Shown: positions 26,411 to 35,435 of the stretch, piece by piece | How the letters are laid out: each line of letters begins with the position of its first letter | How positions within the stretch are numbered: position 1 is the first letter of the stretch | DNA from: UBA8949 sp942493365 | Lineage (GTDB): Bacteria > Bacillota > Clostridia > Saccharofermentanales > UBA5734 | DNA: 64,000 nucleotides | Assembly: GCA_942493365.1 (NCBI GenBank) | Contig: OW818697.1 | Coordinates: 1,116,001-1,180,000, forward strand | Direction: 5' to 3' | Notes under the pieces: generated by a model | Database searches by the model: none | Seen by the model: only the letters and a program-made list of their open reading frames with translations | What the model was told of the DNA's origin: nothing | Position numbers and translations under genes: made by a program

Positions 26411-27716
26411 CAGCCTGCCCCGTTGTCAGATCGCCGTCATTGGCGGCGGTGCGGCGGGCCTGATGGCCGCGATTGCTGCGGCGATGACCCGGTCCGACTC
26501 GGCTGATCAAAGTCAGAGTGATAACCCGGTGCTGCTTTTGGAGAAAATGGATCGCGTCGGCAAAAAATTGCTGACCACGGGCAATGGTCGTTGCAATTTG
26601 ACCAATCAGGACCTCGCGATCGAACATTATCACGGCAGCGAACCGAACTTTGCCGCCGCCGTATTAAACAAATTTCCCCTGGACTCGACCATCGACTTTT
26701 TCCGCCGGCTGGGGTTGCCTTGTCGAACGCTGGAAAACGGCCGGGTCTATCCCTATAGTTTACAGGCCTCAGCGGTGCTCGATGTCCTGCGCCTGGCGGC
26801 CGAACGTCTGGGCGTTCGCACCGAAACCAACTGCGCCGTCAGTGGCCTCCAACCCGCCAAAGAACAGGGCGGTTTTGTGATCTCGACCCAGGATCGGCGC
26901 TTTTGGGCGCAACGCGTGATTGTGGCCACCGGCGGCTTGGCCGCGCCCGGCCTGGGTTGCGACGGCAGCGGGTACAGCCTGCTGACACGTCTGGGACACC
27001 GGCGCACGGAGACTTTTCCAGCGCTGGTTCAGATTCGGACCGAAACGGAGCTGGTGCGCGGATTAGCCGGCATCAAATTTGAGGGCACCGCTTCGGTTGC
27101 TGTTGGCGGTCAAATCATCAGGGTGGCCAGCGGCGAAATCCTTTTTACAGAGTATGGTCTCTCGGGACCGCCGCTCCTGGAGCTATCACGCGACGTTGCT
27201 CAACTGCTGCAAAAAACCGCGGAACCGGTCGCCATTGTGCTCGATTTGTTGCCGGAGATGACGATCAGCGCGCTCAAAGACTGGCTGACCTACCGTCGTC
27301 AATGCGATCCGAGCCATGAATTAACTGACTTTTTAACCGGATTGGTTCACAAGAAACTCGGTCAGGCGCTGCTCAAGCGTTGCCTTGATCGTGCCGTTTC
27401 GCTCGGCAGTCCGGTCAGCAGCTTAGACGACGCGGAAATCGACCAACTGGCTGATCTGCTCAAGGCCCTGCCGATCCGCGCGATTGGTACGCGGGACTGG
27501 ACGCAGGCGCAGGTGACCGCTGGCGGCCTGGATACCCACGATTTTCAGTCGGAAACCCTGGAATCCAGGCTCGTGCCGGGCCTTTTTGCCGCCGGTGAAA
27601 TTCTCGATGTTGACGGAGATTGCGGCGGCTACAATCTGCAATGGGCCTGGGCTTCGGGTCACACGGCCGGTCAGCAGGCCATGCGGCAATGTCTGGCTGA
27701 ACCCAAACAGCCATGA
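26403..27716 (+). CDS. NAD(P)/FAD-dependent oxidoreductase, HI0933/BaiN type
   Basis: 437 residues with the dinucleotide-binding motif AVIGGGAAGLMAAIAAA at the N-terminus, the family motif EKMDRVGKKLLTTGNGRCNLTN, and a C-terminal GLFAAGEILDVDGDCGGYNLQWAWASG that binds FAD. This matches the HI0933-like flavoproteins, which include BaiN of bile-acid dehydroxylators; the physiological substrate is usually unknown. It overlaps the CYTH gene by 8 nt and the next flavoprotein by 4 nt. Confidence 0.88.
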   Translation: MLDSLPRCQIAVIGGGAAGLMAAIAAAMTRSDSADQSQSDNPVLLLEKMDRVGKKLLTTGNGRCNLTNQDLAIEHYHGSEPNFAAAVLNKFPLDSTIDFFRRLGLPCRTLENGRVYPYSLQASAVLDVLRLAAERLGVRTETNCAVSGLQPAKEQGGFVISTQDRRFWAQRVIVATGGLAAPGLGCDGSGYSLLTRLGHRRTETFPALVQIRTETELVRGLAGIKFEGTASVAVGGQIIRVASGEILFTEYGLSGPPLLELSRDVAQLLQKTAEPVAIVLDLLPEMTISALKDWLTYRRQCDPSHELTDFLTGLVHKKLGQALLKRCLDRAVSLGSPVSSLDDAEIDQLADLLKALPIRAIGTRDWTQAQVTAGGLDTHDFQSETLESRLVPGLFAAGEILDVDGDCGGYNLQWAWASGHTAGQQAMRQCLAEPKQP

Positions 27717-29296
27717 ACAAGCAGACCCTAAACGATCTGCGCCTGCCGCTCGGCCACAGCGAAGCTGATCTGTTAGCGCTTATCGCTCGCCGCGCCGGCC
27801 TGTCGACAGCCGCGACCGTCGACGCCGGGTTCCGGATCGTCAGAAAATCGATTGACGCCCGCCGCAAGGGGGCACTGATCTTGCAATACAGCGTAGAACT
27901 TGGCGGCTCGCTGGCCTTAACCGGCGTGGCCAGCCTGGTTGCCAGCGCGCCAAATCACGCGAACGCCGAGCGACCAGTGGTCGTCGGCGCAGGCCCGGCC
28001 GGTCTCTTTGCCGCGCTGGCGCTGGCGCTGGCGGGCCAAAAGCCGATTGTTCTGGAGCAAGGCCGTCAGGTCGCAGAGCGGCAGGCCGATGTGGAGCGCT
28101 TCTGGCAAACTGGCCAGCTTGACCCGGCCTCCAATGTCCAGTTTGGCGAGGGGGGTGCCGGCACCTTTTCTGATGGCAAGCTGACCACCGGCATCAAGGA
28201 TCCTCGCTGCCGCGCGGTCCTCGAGGAAATGGTGCTGGCTGGTGCGCCGCCGGAGATTCTGTGTCTGGCCCGTCCGCACGTGGGTACTGACCATCTGCGG
28301 CAGGTGGTGCGCAACCTGCGCGAGAAAATTATCAGCCTGGGCGGCGAATTTCGTTTCAACTGCCGACTGACCGGCTTACAGCACAAGCAAGGCCAGCTGA
28401 CCGGACTGACCTGCGACACCCGCGTGAACGACCAGACGCTAACGCAGGAATGGGCCGTCAAGCGACTCGTTCTGGCCGTGGGGCACAGCGCCCGACCGAC
28501 TTTTACCTGGCTGTCCGACCTGCCGGTTGAGATGGAGGCCAAGCCTTTCTCGATTGGCGTGCGCATCGAACACCTGCAGTCCGCGATTGACCAAAGTCAA
28601 TATGGCCGCCAGGCCGGCCATCCGCAGCTGCCGCCGGCCGACTACAAGCTGGCCTGCCATTTACCGTCCGGTCGATCGGTTTACACCTTCTGCATGTGCC
28701 CCGGCGGTCAGGTCGTCGCCGCGGCTTCTGAAAGCAGCGGGGTGGTCACCAACGGCATGAGCTGTTTTGCCCGTGATTTGCCCAATGCCAACAGCGGCCT
28801 GTTGGTGGGCGTCGATCCCGTCGACTTTCCCGAACCAGGGCCGCTCGGCGGCATGCGCTGGCAGCAAAGTCTCGAACAGCGGGCTTTTGTTCTCGGCGGC
28901 GGCCAATTCCGTGCGCCGGCGCAGCGGGTCGGGCAATTTATGACCGGCTTGCCGAGTTGGGGAGACAGGGCAGCCAATTCGCTGCTCCAACCCTCTTATC
29001 AGCCCGGGGTCAACTGGTGCGATTTGGCGGAGGTCTTGCCATCGATTGTATCGATGGCGCTGCGTGAAGCCCTGCCGCTTCTGGATCGGCGTCTGGCTGG
29101 ATTTGCCGCGCCCGAGGCCATCCTGACCGGTCTGGAAACCCGCAGTTCATCGCCCTTGCGGATCGGGCGCGACTTGAATTTTCAATCTTCGTTGCGCGGC
29201 CTTTTTCCCTGCGGCGAAGGCGCCGGCTTTGCTGGCGGCATCATGTCGGCGGCGGTCGATGGCTTACGTTGTGCCGAAGCATTGAGCAACTCTTGA
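27713..29296 (+). CDS. FAD-dependent dehydrogenase (COG2509-like)
   Basis: A 527-residue flavoprotein. The first 85 residues form a small alpha/beta domain typical of this group, then the FAD fingerprint VVGAGPAGLFAALALALAG, the segment VQFGEGGAGTFSDGKLTTGIKD, a Cys-containing CMCPGGQVVAA, and the C-terminal PCGEGAGFAGGIMSAAVDG. This pattern matches uncharacterised FAD-dependent dehydrogenases common in Clostridia. Its ATG overlaps the stop of the preceding oxidoreductase, suggesting a common pathway. Substrate unknown. Confidence 0.88.
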   Translation: MNKQTLNDLRLPLGHSEADLLALIARRAGLSTAATVDAGFRIVRKSIDARRKGALILQYSVELGGSLALTGVASLVASAPNHANAERPVVVGAGPAGLFAALALALAGQKPIVLEQGRQVAERQADVERFWQTGQLDPASNVQFGEGGAGTFSDGKLTTGIKDPRCRAVLEEMVLAGAPPEILCLARPHVGTDHLRQVVRNLREKIISLGGEFRFNCRLTGLQHKQGQLTGLTCDTRVNDQTLTQEWAVKRLVLAVGHSARPTFTWLSDLPVEMEAKPFSIGVRIEHLQSAIDQSQYGRQAGHPQLPPADYKLACHLPSGRSVYTFCMCPGGQVVAAASESSGVVTNGMSCFARDLPNANSGLLVGVDPVDFPEPGPLGGMRWQQSLEQRAFVLGGGQFRAPAQRVGQFMTGLPSWGDRAANSLLQPSYQPGVNWCDLAEVLPSIVSMALREALPLLDRRLAGFAAPEAILTGLETRSSSPLRIGRDLNFQSSLRGLFPCGEGAGFAGGIMSAAVDGLRCAEALSNS

Positions 29297-29321
29297 CACA
29301 ATTGCAACACCAACGTAAGAT
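29293..29321 (+). promoter_or_regulatory. Sigma-A promoter of the cell-wall protein gene
   Basis: TTGACA at 29293-29298, 17-bp spacer, TAAGAT at 29316-29321, overlapping the end of the previous gene. A second possible start is the extended -10 TGATATAAT at 29348-29356. Confidence 0.7.
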
Positions 29322-29413
29322 AAAGGTATCCGAGTCATCTTTTGTCATGATATAATTTTGATATCGCAACCCGGCGCTGCTTTGCTTGCTCGGAATACGG
29401 ATTGGAGTTTAAC

Positions 29414-32400
29414 ATGAAAAAGAAAGTCCTGGCTGTGTTGATTTGTCTGGTTTTTTGCACCACCATCCTGCAAGGCCTTCCAAATCGAGTTGAAGCGACA
29501 ACCAACCCCACAGCGGTTGGCCTGACGGAGTTTGCCTTAAAAGCCTACCGAGAAGGCTGGGGCTACGTCTACGGCACCTATGGGCAGGTCATTACCCAGA
29601 CGTTAATCGATGGCAAAGCCGGACAATACCCGGCGGTCTACAGCGAAATCATGTCCGATGGCAATACCGCCTACCAGAATTCTCAGGAATGGATCGGTCA
29701 CCGCGGAGCCGACTGCGTCGGTCTGATGAAAGCCTACCTCTGGTGGCAGGGCGATGCCTACGACCCAACGCGCTATCTGGCCCAGGACAAATCGGCCAAT
29801 GGCACCTACAGTTTGGCGTCTGTCAAAGGCCCGATCAGCACCCTGCCCGAGACTCATGGCATCTGCCTGTGGAAAGACGGGCACGTTGGTGTCTACATTG
29901 GCAATGGCTGGGTCATTGAAGCCCGCGGCTGTGAATACGGGGTTGTCATGACCCGTTTGTCTGACCGGCCATGGACCAATTGGTTCCAAAATCCCTTTGT
30001 CAGTTATTCGGCCAGCGGCTGGACTACGGTTGACAGCCAGACTTACTATTATCAAAACGGCGTTTATCTGACCGGCTTGCAAACCATTGACGGCAAAACC
30101 TATTTATTCGGCACAGACGGCAGCGTTCAGACCGGATTTGGCGTTATTGATGGCAAAATCCGTTATTTCCAGGCTGACGGCTCCCAGCTGTCCGGCTGGC
30201 AAACCATTCAGGGCGCGCGTTACTACCTTGGGGATGACGGGACAGCCGCCACCTCGTGGGCGACTGTTGACGGGCAGGCCCGCCTGTTCAGTCCGCTCGG
30301 CATCCTGCTGACCGGCTGGCAGCAAACCAGCGAGGGCGTTTACCGGCTTGATGCCGAAGGCGTCCCGCTGATCGGCAGTCAGGACATCGACGGCATAACC
30401 TATACCTTTGATGAAACCGGCAAGCTCTTGACCGGCTGGCAGGATAATGCCGGCGACGTGTCATATCGGGATCTGACCGGAGAAACCCTGACTGGTTTCC
30501 AGTTGATCAACGGCCAGCGCTACTGGTTTGACGGCACCGGCCTGCGCGGCAACGGCTGGCAGACCGACGGCACCGCGGATTATTACTTTGACACCACGAC
30601 CGGCATCGGCCTGCCCGGCGGCCTCTCCACAGTGGATTCGCAGCCTCGCCTCTTTGCGGCTGACGGGTCCCTGATCGAAGCAGCCGGCTTGGTCTTTACC
30701 AACGGCCAGATTTATCTGGCCGACGCGACCGGCCTGCCGCTGGACGGCACGCAAACCCTCAATGGCCAGGCCGCTGACGCCTCCGCGGCTGCGGTCGACC
30801 TCCTGTTGACGGACGCTGTCTTACAAATGCAAAACCAGGCTGATTTCGCGCTCACACCGACCGCCGCAGCCTTAACCCTGTCAGCCACTGTCCAGCCTAC
30901 TGCCCAATTAACGATCATCGGCACACTGCCGGACGGCGACCCGACGACCTGGATGACACTTGATCCGAGCATTGCCACAGTAGATGCCACCGGCCTGGTC
31001 ACGGCGACGGGGATTGGCCAAACGCTGGTCATCCTCAAGACGGCTGGCGGCGCATATGCCGCCTGTCAGGTTACGGTGCTGCTCGACCCGGCGACCCTGC
31101 CCGCGGCGGGCGACCTGACGCTTGAAACAGGCCGTTCGGCTGACTTGACGCTGGCCGGTCTGCCGCCTGCGCTGCTGAGCGCTTGTACCCTGACCAGCGG
31201 GAATACGTCGGTTGCTACGATAGACGCCAACGGCCGCATCACCGGCATTGCCGCCGGTCAGACCACCATCACGATTGGTCTGTGCGGCGAAACCAGCGAC
31301 GCGCTCCATGTCACGATCGCCGAACCGCTGCTCGGCCTCTCAGCCAGCCGCCCGGCTCTGACGCTGCCAATTGGCGCAACTGCAGACACTTTTGTCTCCC
31401 GCGTCTATGCCGCCAACACCGCAGCGGTGAGCTATGAGAGCTCCGATCCGCTCGTCGCCTCGGTCAACAGCGCAGGCCGGATCAAGGGCCTGACCACCGG
31501 GGTGACGACTATCACAGCCACATCCGGCGCGTTCAGCGTCAGCTGTCTGGTGACCGTCAATGGAACTTACCCGATTCTGCGCCGCGGCAGCTCCGGTCAG
31601 TACGTCCGGCAGCTTCAGCAGCGCCTTGCCGATCTTGGCTACCTGACCGGCCCCGTCGATGGCCAGTTTGGCCCATTGACCGAATTTGCCGTTAACTGCT
31701 TCCAGAAGCACCTGGGCCTGTATCTGACCGGCAAGGCCGATCATGCCCTGCAGCTCGCCCTGCAAGCTGACTCAGCGCTTGCAGCGGCCAGCGTCCAGGT
31801 CGCCGGCACCCTAAGGTCAGGTGACAGCGGCGAATCGGTGTTTGTCATGCAGCAGCGGCTGTTCGAGCTCAATTATCTCAAGCAATACCCGACCGGCACC
31901 TTTGATGACCTCACACTGCAAGCCATTCACACCCTGCAGTCGCTCAACAGTCTCACACCGGGTGACATCGTCGATTCCACAGTCATCAGCGGGCTTTACA
32001 ATCGCAAGGTTATTGCCGGCAAAACATCTTTGGTCCTGGGTGACAACGGCACCGAGGTGCTTCTGCTCCAGACCCGGCTCGCGCAGCTCAAATTCTACAA
32101 CGGATCACTGGACGGTATTTTCAGCGCCAGCGTTGAGTTGGCTGTCAAAACCTTCCAGTTTCAGGCCAAACTGGCCGTCGACGGGGATGCCGGGCCCATA
32201 ACGCAACGAGCCCTGTTTGCTGCCAGCGCCAAGGAATACGATCCTGCGCTTGGCACACCTGGGCCGATTGAGCTCAGCCCTGGCAACAACAGCAGCGCCG
32301 TTTTTGATTTGGAATGCCGTCTGGTCGCGTTGGGTTATCATTATGCGGTTCCCGACAATTACTACGACAGCCTGACAGTTGCTTCCATCCAGTCCTTTCA

Positions 32401-32962
32401 GCGCCGAATCGGCTTTGCGGCCACCGGCGTGGCCGATCTTTTGACCCAGGCCAGACTGACGGCGGCCAGCGCGCCCCGCTCGGCAACAACCTACAAATAC
32501 GGCAATAGCGGCGTGCCAGTCAGTCAGATCCAGCAGCGGTTGAACCAGCTCGGGTTCGCCTGCGGTGTCGCGGACGGCCGCTTTGGCAGCAAAACATCGG
32601 CAGCGGTCAAGAATTTCCAGCGAGCCAATGGACTTTATGCTGATGGCATCGTTGGCTCAATCTCGGTTGCCCGCCTCTTTGCTGCTGGCGGCACACCCGC
32701 GCCGATCATCACGCCGACACCCGCTCCAGTTGTTCCAGTTGTCACCGCATCAGGCATCACGCGTACCTTGCGATATGGCGCGCAAGGCGCTGACGTCAAA
32801 CTGCTCCAGCAGCGCCTCAATCAACTTGGGTACTATTGTGGCACGCCTGACGGTCGTTTCGGTCGCATGACCTTGGCCGCAACCAAGGCTTTCCAACGTA
32901 GCGCCGGACTGACGGCTGACGGCATTGTGGGTTCACGGACTCGAATTGCGTTATTCAGATAA
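29414..32962 (+). CDS. Large modular cell-wall protein: NlpC/P60-like, wall-binding, Big_2 and PG-binding modules
   Basis: The 1182-residue product, from ATG 29414, has a signal peptide (about 1-28) and an NlpC/P60-like domain (about 33-195) with candidate catalytic Cys101 (GADCVGL) and His157 (GHVGVYIGNGW). About ten glucan/choline-binding-type repeats follow (W-x-x-x-x-G-x-x-Y-x-F-x-x-x-G pattern, about 200-440), then three Big_2 Ig-like domains (about 475-715), each with the pattern S-x-A-T-V-D-x-x-G-x-V-T. The last 465 residues are six peptidoglycan-binding-1 modules, each opening L-x-x-G-x-x-G-x-x-V and continuing with LQQRL and FQ. A TPTPAP linker precedes the last module. It is probably a secreted wall hydrolase. 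Confidence 0.9.
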   Translation: MKKKVLAVLICLVFCTTILQGLPNRVEATTNPTAVGLTEFALKAYREGWGYVYGTYGQVITQTLIDGKAGQYPAVYSEIMSDGNTAYQNSQEWIGHRGADCVGLMKAYLWWQGDAYDPTRYLAQDKSANGTYSLASVKGPISTLPETHGICLWKDGHVGVYIGNGWVIEARGCEYGVVMTRLSDRPWTNWFQNPFVSYSASGWTTVDSQTYYYQNGVYLTGLQTIDGKTYLFGTDGSVQTGFGVIDGKIRYFQADGSQLSGWQTIQGARYYLGDDGTAATSWATVDGQARLFSPLGILLTGWQQTSEGVYRLDAEGVPLIGSQDIDGITYTFDETGKLLTGWQDNAGDVSYRDLTGETLTGFQLINGQRYWFDGTGLRGNGWQTDGTADYYFDTTTGIGLPGGLSTVDSQPRLFAADGSLIEAAGLVFTNGQIYLADATGLPLDGTQTLNGQAADASAAAVDLLLTDAVLQMQNQADFALTPTAAALTLSATVQPTAQLTIIGTLPDGDPTTWMTLDPSIATVDATGLVTATGIGQTLVILKTAGGAYAACQVTVLLDPATLPAAGDLTLETGRSADLTLAGLPPALLSACTLTSGNTSVATIDANGRITGIAAGQTTITIGLCGETSDALHVTIAEPLLGLSASRPALTLPIGATADTFVSRVYAANTAAVSYESSDPLVASVNSAGRIKGLTTGVTTITATSGAFSVSCLVTVNGTYPILRRGSSGQYVRQLQQRLADLGYLTGPVDGQFGPLTEFAVNCFQKHLGLYLTGKADHALQLALQADSALAAASVQVAGTLRSGDSGESVFVMQQRLFELNYLKQYPTGTFDDLTLQAIHTLQSLNSLTPGDIVDSTVISGLYNRKVIAGKTSLVLGDNGTEVLLLQTRLAQLKFYNGSLDGIFSASVELAVKTFQFQAKLAVDGDAGPITQRALFAASAKEYDPALGTPGPIELSPGNNSSAVFDLECRLVALGYHYAVPDNYYDSLTVASIQSFQRRIGFAATGVADLLTQARLTAASAPRSATTYKYGNSGVPVSQIQQRLNQLGFACGVADGRFGSKTSAAVKNFQRANGLYADGIVGSISVARLFAAGGTPAPIITPTPAPVVPVVTASGITRTLRYGAQGADVKLLQQRLNQLGYYCGTPDGRFGRMTLAATKAFQRSAGLTADGIVGSRTRIALFR

Positions 32963-33044
32963 AAAAAGATTTATGAAAATGTCAAACGGCACGATAATCT
33001 ATCATGAGGACACAAATCTGACACTGTATCCTTGACGCGCAAGA

Positions 33045-33082
33045 GGGAAAGGATTCCCGACGCACTTATTCATGGAGGAATA
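33045..33082 (+). promoter_or_regulatory. Flagellin leader 1: CsrA-type target
   Basis: A 5-bp hairpin GGGAA/TTCCC at 33045-33058 presents AGGA in its loop, and 15 nt later comes the ribosome site GGAGGA at 33074-33079. CsrA recognises GGA in hairpin loops and blocks the ribosome site; in Bacillus it controls flagellin this way with FliW. The 38-nt block is identical ahead of the second flagellin gene. No convincing sigma-D or sigma-A promoter was found upstream. Confidence 0.55.
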
Positions 33083-33087
33083 GATTT

Positions 33088-35037
33088 ATGCGCATCAACA
33101 ACAACCTGATGGCGATGAATACTCATCGTCAGTATTCCGTGAACACTTTAGCCACATCCAAGTCCATTGAAAAGCTGTCATCCGGCCTGCGCATCGGTCG
33201 CGCCGGCGATGACGCCGCCGGTCTGGCCATCTGTGAGAAAATGCGCTCGCAGATCCGCGGCATGAACCAAGCAGCCCGCAACGCCCAGGACGGCATCTCG
33301 CTGATCCAGACCGCCGAGGGCGGCCTCGGCCAGACGCACAGCCTGCTGCAGCGCATGCGCGAGCTGTCCGTGCAGAGCGCCAGTGACACCAACACCGCCG
33401 TTGAACGTTCCAGCTTGCAGCTCGAATTCGACCAGCTGACCGACGAAATCGACGACATCGCCAACAACACCAAATTCAACGGCATGAATCTGCTTAACGT
33501 CGGCGGCAGCTCCGTCAGCGCGTCGGTCACGACCACAACCACCGGCGCCAGCTTTGGTGTGATTCAGGGCGATTCGGGCAACGGCGTCATCTCGCTGAAC
33601 CAAGTAGTCCCCAGCGAAGCCGGATCATTAGCGCAATGGACCTTCGATATTACCAACGGGGGCGCGTTTAGTCAGGGAACCGGCATAATGCAATTCATGG
33701 GCGTGACATTGAGCATTGATGTTATTGGCGGTGGTGATCCGGCAGGTGTTTATTCGGCAACATCGCCTGTGAGTTCAACGGTAACCTTCGATGAAAATGC
33801 GACGACGGATGATGTAGCCGGTGGCATTGTTGCGGCCTTGACCGATCTGAGTAACAGCTTTGGCGGGTCATCCCCGATCAATGGTTTTACTTTCGCTGCG
33901 ACCGGTAACCAAATAATGATTACAGCACCGGATGCCGATGACGCCTATAACACTCGCAATGTTAACTTTACCAGCACGTCCAATGGCATCACAACAGCCG
34001 ATCTCGCCTTACCAACGACGCTCAACGCCGCGGAACAGCTCGGCACCTATTCGTTTGTCATTGACAAGGCCATTGAAGCGGTCGGCGCCACGATCAACTT
34101 GGGCGGTGAAACCTTCACGGCTGTTGAATCGGGCGCGACTGGCAATCAATTCAACATCGGCACCGATGCCGGTGCTCAGGCCCAAAGTCTGGTCGATGCC
34201 ATCAACGCCAACAACAACCTCAACACTCGCTTCACAGCCAACGCGGTCGGCGGGGCAATCACCCTGACCGAAAAGACCGGCCAGGCCACTGGCGTTGATC
34301 TCACCGATTTAACGCTGGCCGGCAACACCCCGGTCGCAGGAGAATACACATTTCCGCTGGGTACTTCAATTCCGGACGGCGGCAGATACACCATTGACGG
34401 CGTTGACATCGCGGTCACAATTGATGCAGGCGATGCCGGTATCGCTGCCGGTACGTCGGTACTCTATAATGCCGATCCGGATACCATGGCCGCCAATCTC
34501 AGCACGGCCATCGCCAACAATGCGGCCTTGTCTGCCAAATACATGCCCAGCGCAAGCGGCAACGTCATCACGCTGACGCAGCCTGGTCCGCCTTCCAGCA
34601 TGACTGCCCCCGTCGTCACAGCCAGTACCAGCGATGCAACGGGCTTTGATATTGAACTGCAGGTCGGCGCCGGGCCGGCCGATTCGCTGGAGCTGACAAT
34701 CGCCAGCATGACCGGCGCCGCAATCGGCGTGGAGACCCTGAATATTTCCACCCGCAATGGCGCCAGCACAGCCATTACCGCGATCGACACGGCTGTCAAC
34801 ATGGTCTCCGGTGAACGTTCCAAAATGGGTGCCCTGCAGAACCGGCTGGGTCATAAAATCAGCAGTCTGGGCACGACCGGTGAGAACCTGACCGCTGCCG
34901 AATCGCGCATCCGTGACGTTGACATGGCCCACGAAATGATGATGTACACCAAGGACAACATCCTCGTCCAGGCCGCTACCGCCATGCTGGCGCAGGCCAA
35001 TCAGGCGCCGCAGGCCGTGTTGCAATTGTTGCAGTAA
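33088..35037 (+). CDS. fliC1: Flagellin
   Basis: A 649-residue flagellin. The N-terminal D0/D1 region (about 1-150) opens MRINNNLMAMNTHRQYSVN and includes SSGLRIGRAGDDAAGLAICEKMRSQIRGM; the C-terminal D1/D0 (about 565-649) ends AMLAQANQAPQAVLQLLQ. The 400-residue middle is a variable surface domain rich in Gly, Thr and Asn with modules resembling flagellin/hook IN motifs (GGETFTAVESGATGNQFNIGTD and LVDAINANNNL). It polymerises into the flagellar filament. A paralogue follows 400 bp downstream. Symbol is descriptive. Confidence 0.95.
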   Translation: MRINNNLMAMNTHRQYSVNTLATSKSIEKLSSGLRIGRAGDDAAGLAICEKMRSQIRGMNQAARNAQDGISLIQTAEGGLGQTHSLLQRMRELSVQSASDTNTAVERSSLQLEFDQLTDEIDDIANNTKFNGMNLLNVGGSSVSASVTTTTTGASFGVIQGDSGNGVISLNQVVPSEAGSLAQWTFDITNGGAFSQGTGIMQFMGVTLSIDVIGGGDPAGVYSATSPVSSTVTFDENATTDDVAGGIVAALTDLSNSFGGSSPINGFTFAATGNQIMITAPDADDAYNTRNVNFTSTSNGITTADLALPTTLNAAEQLGTYSFVIDKAIEAVGATINLGGETFTAVESGATGNQFNIGTDAGAQAQSLVDAINANNNLNTRFTANAVGGAITLTEKTGQATGVDLTDLTLAGNTPVAGEYTFPLGTSIPDGGRYTIDGVDIAVTIDAGDAGIAAGTSVLYNADPDTMAANLSTAIANNAALSAKYMPSASGNVITLTQPGPPSSMTAPVVTASTSDATGFDIELQVGAGPADSLELTIASMTGAAIGVETLNISTRNGASTAITAIDTAVNMVSGERSKMGALQNRLGHKISSLGTTGENLTAAESRIRDVDMAHEMMMYTKDNILVQAATAMLAQANQAPQAVLQLLQ

Positions 35038-35057
35038 AATCGGTTTTGCCGATTTTT
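35036..35057 (+). terminator. First terminator hairpin after flagellin 1
   Basis: AAAATCGG pairs with CCGATTTT around a TTTTG loop, overlapping the stop codon; a T residue follows. Confidence 0.65.
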
Positions 35058-35106
35058 ACAACGAAAAGGTAATAGCTAACAGGTAACAGTTGCGGATGAC
35101 AAATCC
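35058..35106 (+). repeat. Composite repeat copy A: heptamers plus head
   Basis: Degenerate 7-bp units (AACAGGT-like) at 35058-35091 are followed by the head GCGGATGACAAATCC at 35092-35106. It directly follows a terminator hairpin, the order seen at most other copies. Confidence 0.8.
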
Positions 35107-35120
35107 TTTTAAACTGATCG

Positions 35121-35156
35121 AACCAAAAAGAGATCGTGCGCGATCTCTTTTTGGTT
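35121..35156. terminator. Long bidirectional terminator after flagellin 1
   Basis: A perfect 16-bp stem, AACCAAAAAGAGATCG and its complement, around a TGCG loop. The stem itself provides A- and T-rich flanks on both strands. An almost identical hairpin follows flagellin 2. Confidence 0.85.
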
Positions 35157-35268
35157 ACATTTTTTTCTGCTGGTTTGTGTGGAGTTATTATTGAGTTGAA
35201 AAATACAATGACCTGTAGCTTCATCAGGATTGCAATGTGATCTAAATTGATCTAAATCAAATTTTTAA

Positions 35269-35341
35269 GGATTCTCATACCGCCGTTGTTCGTTGTTCGT
35301 TGTTCGTTTTTAGCTTTTAGCTTTTAGCTTTTCGTTTTTAG
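35269..35341 (-). repeat. Composite repeat copy B, minus orientation
   Basis: Read on the minus strand, heptamers (CTAAAAG and CGAACAA types) are followed by the head GCGGTATGAGAATCC (35283-35269). This copy lies in the flagellin 2 upstream region and has no gene end or terminator beside it. The rest of the 398-bp gap 35038-35435 holds terminators and a hairpin at 35359-35380 (GGGTAAA/TTTACCC). Confidence 0.75.
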
Positions 35342-35392
35342 TCCGTTACTATATTTGAGGGTAAAAATACATCTTTACCCGTCTGCGCACGT

Positions 35393-35430
35393 GGGAAAGG
35401 ATTCCCGACGCACTTATTCATGGAGGAATA
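35393..35430 (+). promoter_or_regulatory. Flagellin leader 2: CsrA-type target
   Basis: Hairpin GGGAA/TTCCC at 35393-35406 with AGGA loop and GGAGGA ribosome site at 35422-35427, identical over 38 nt to the leader of flagellin 1 although the sequence outside the block differs. Confidence 0.55.
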
Positions 35431-35435
35431 TTTCT

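Noticed and set aside
32963..33087. Sigma-D promoter for flagellin 1
   Set aside because: GATAAT at 32993 resembles part of a sigma-D -10, but no TAAA element lies at the right distance.
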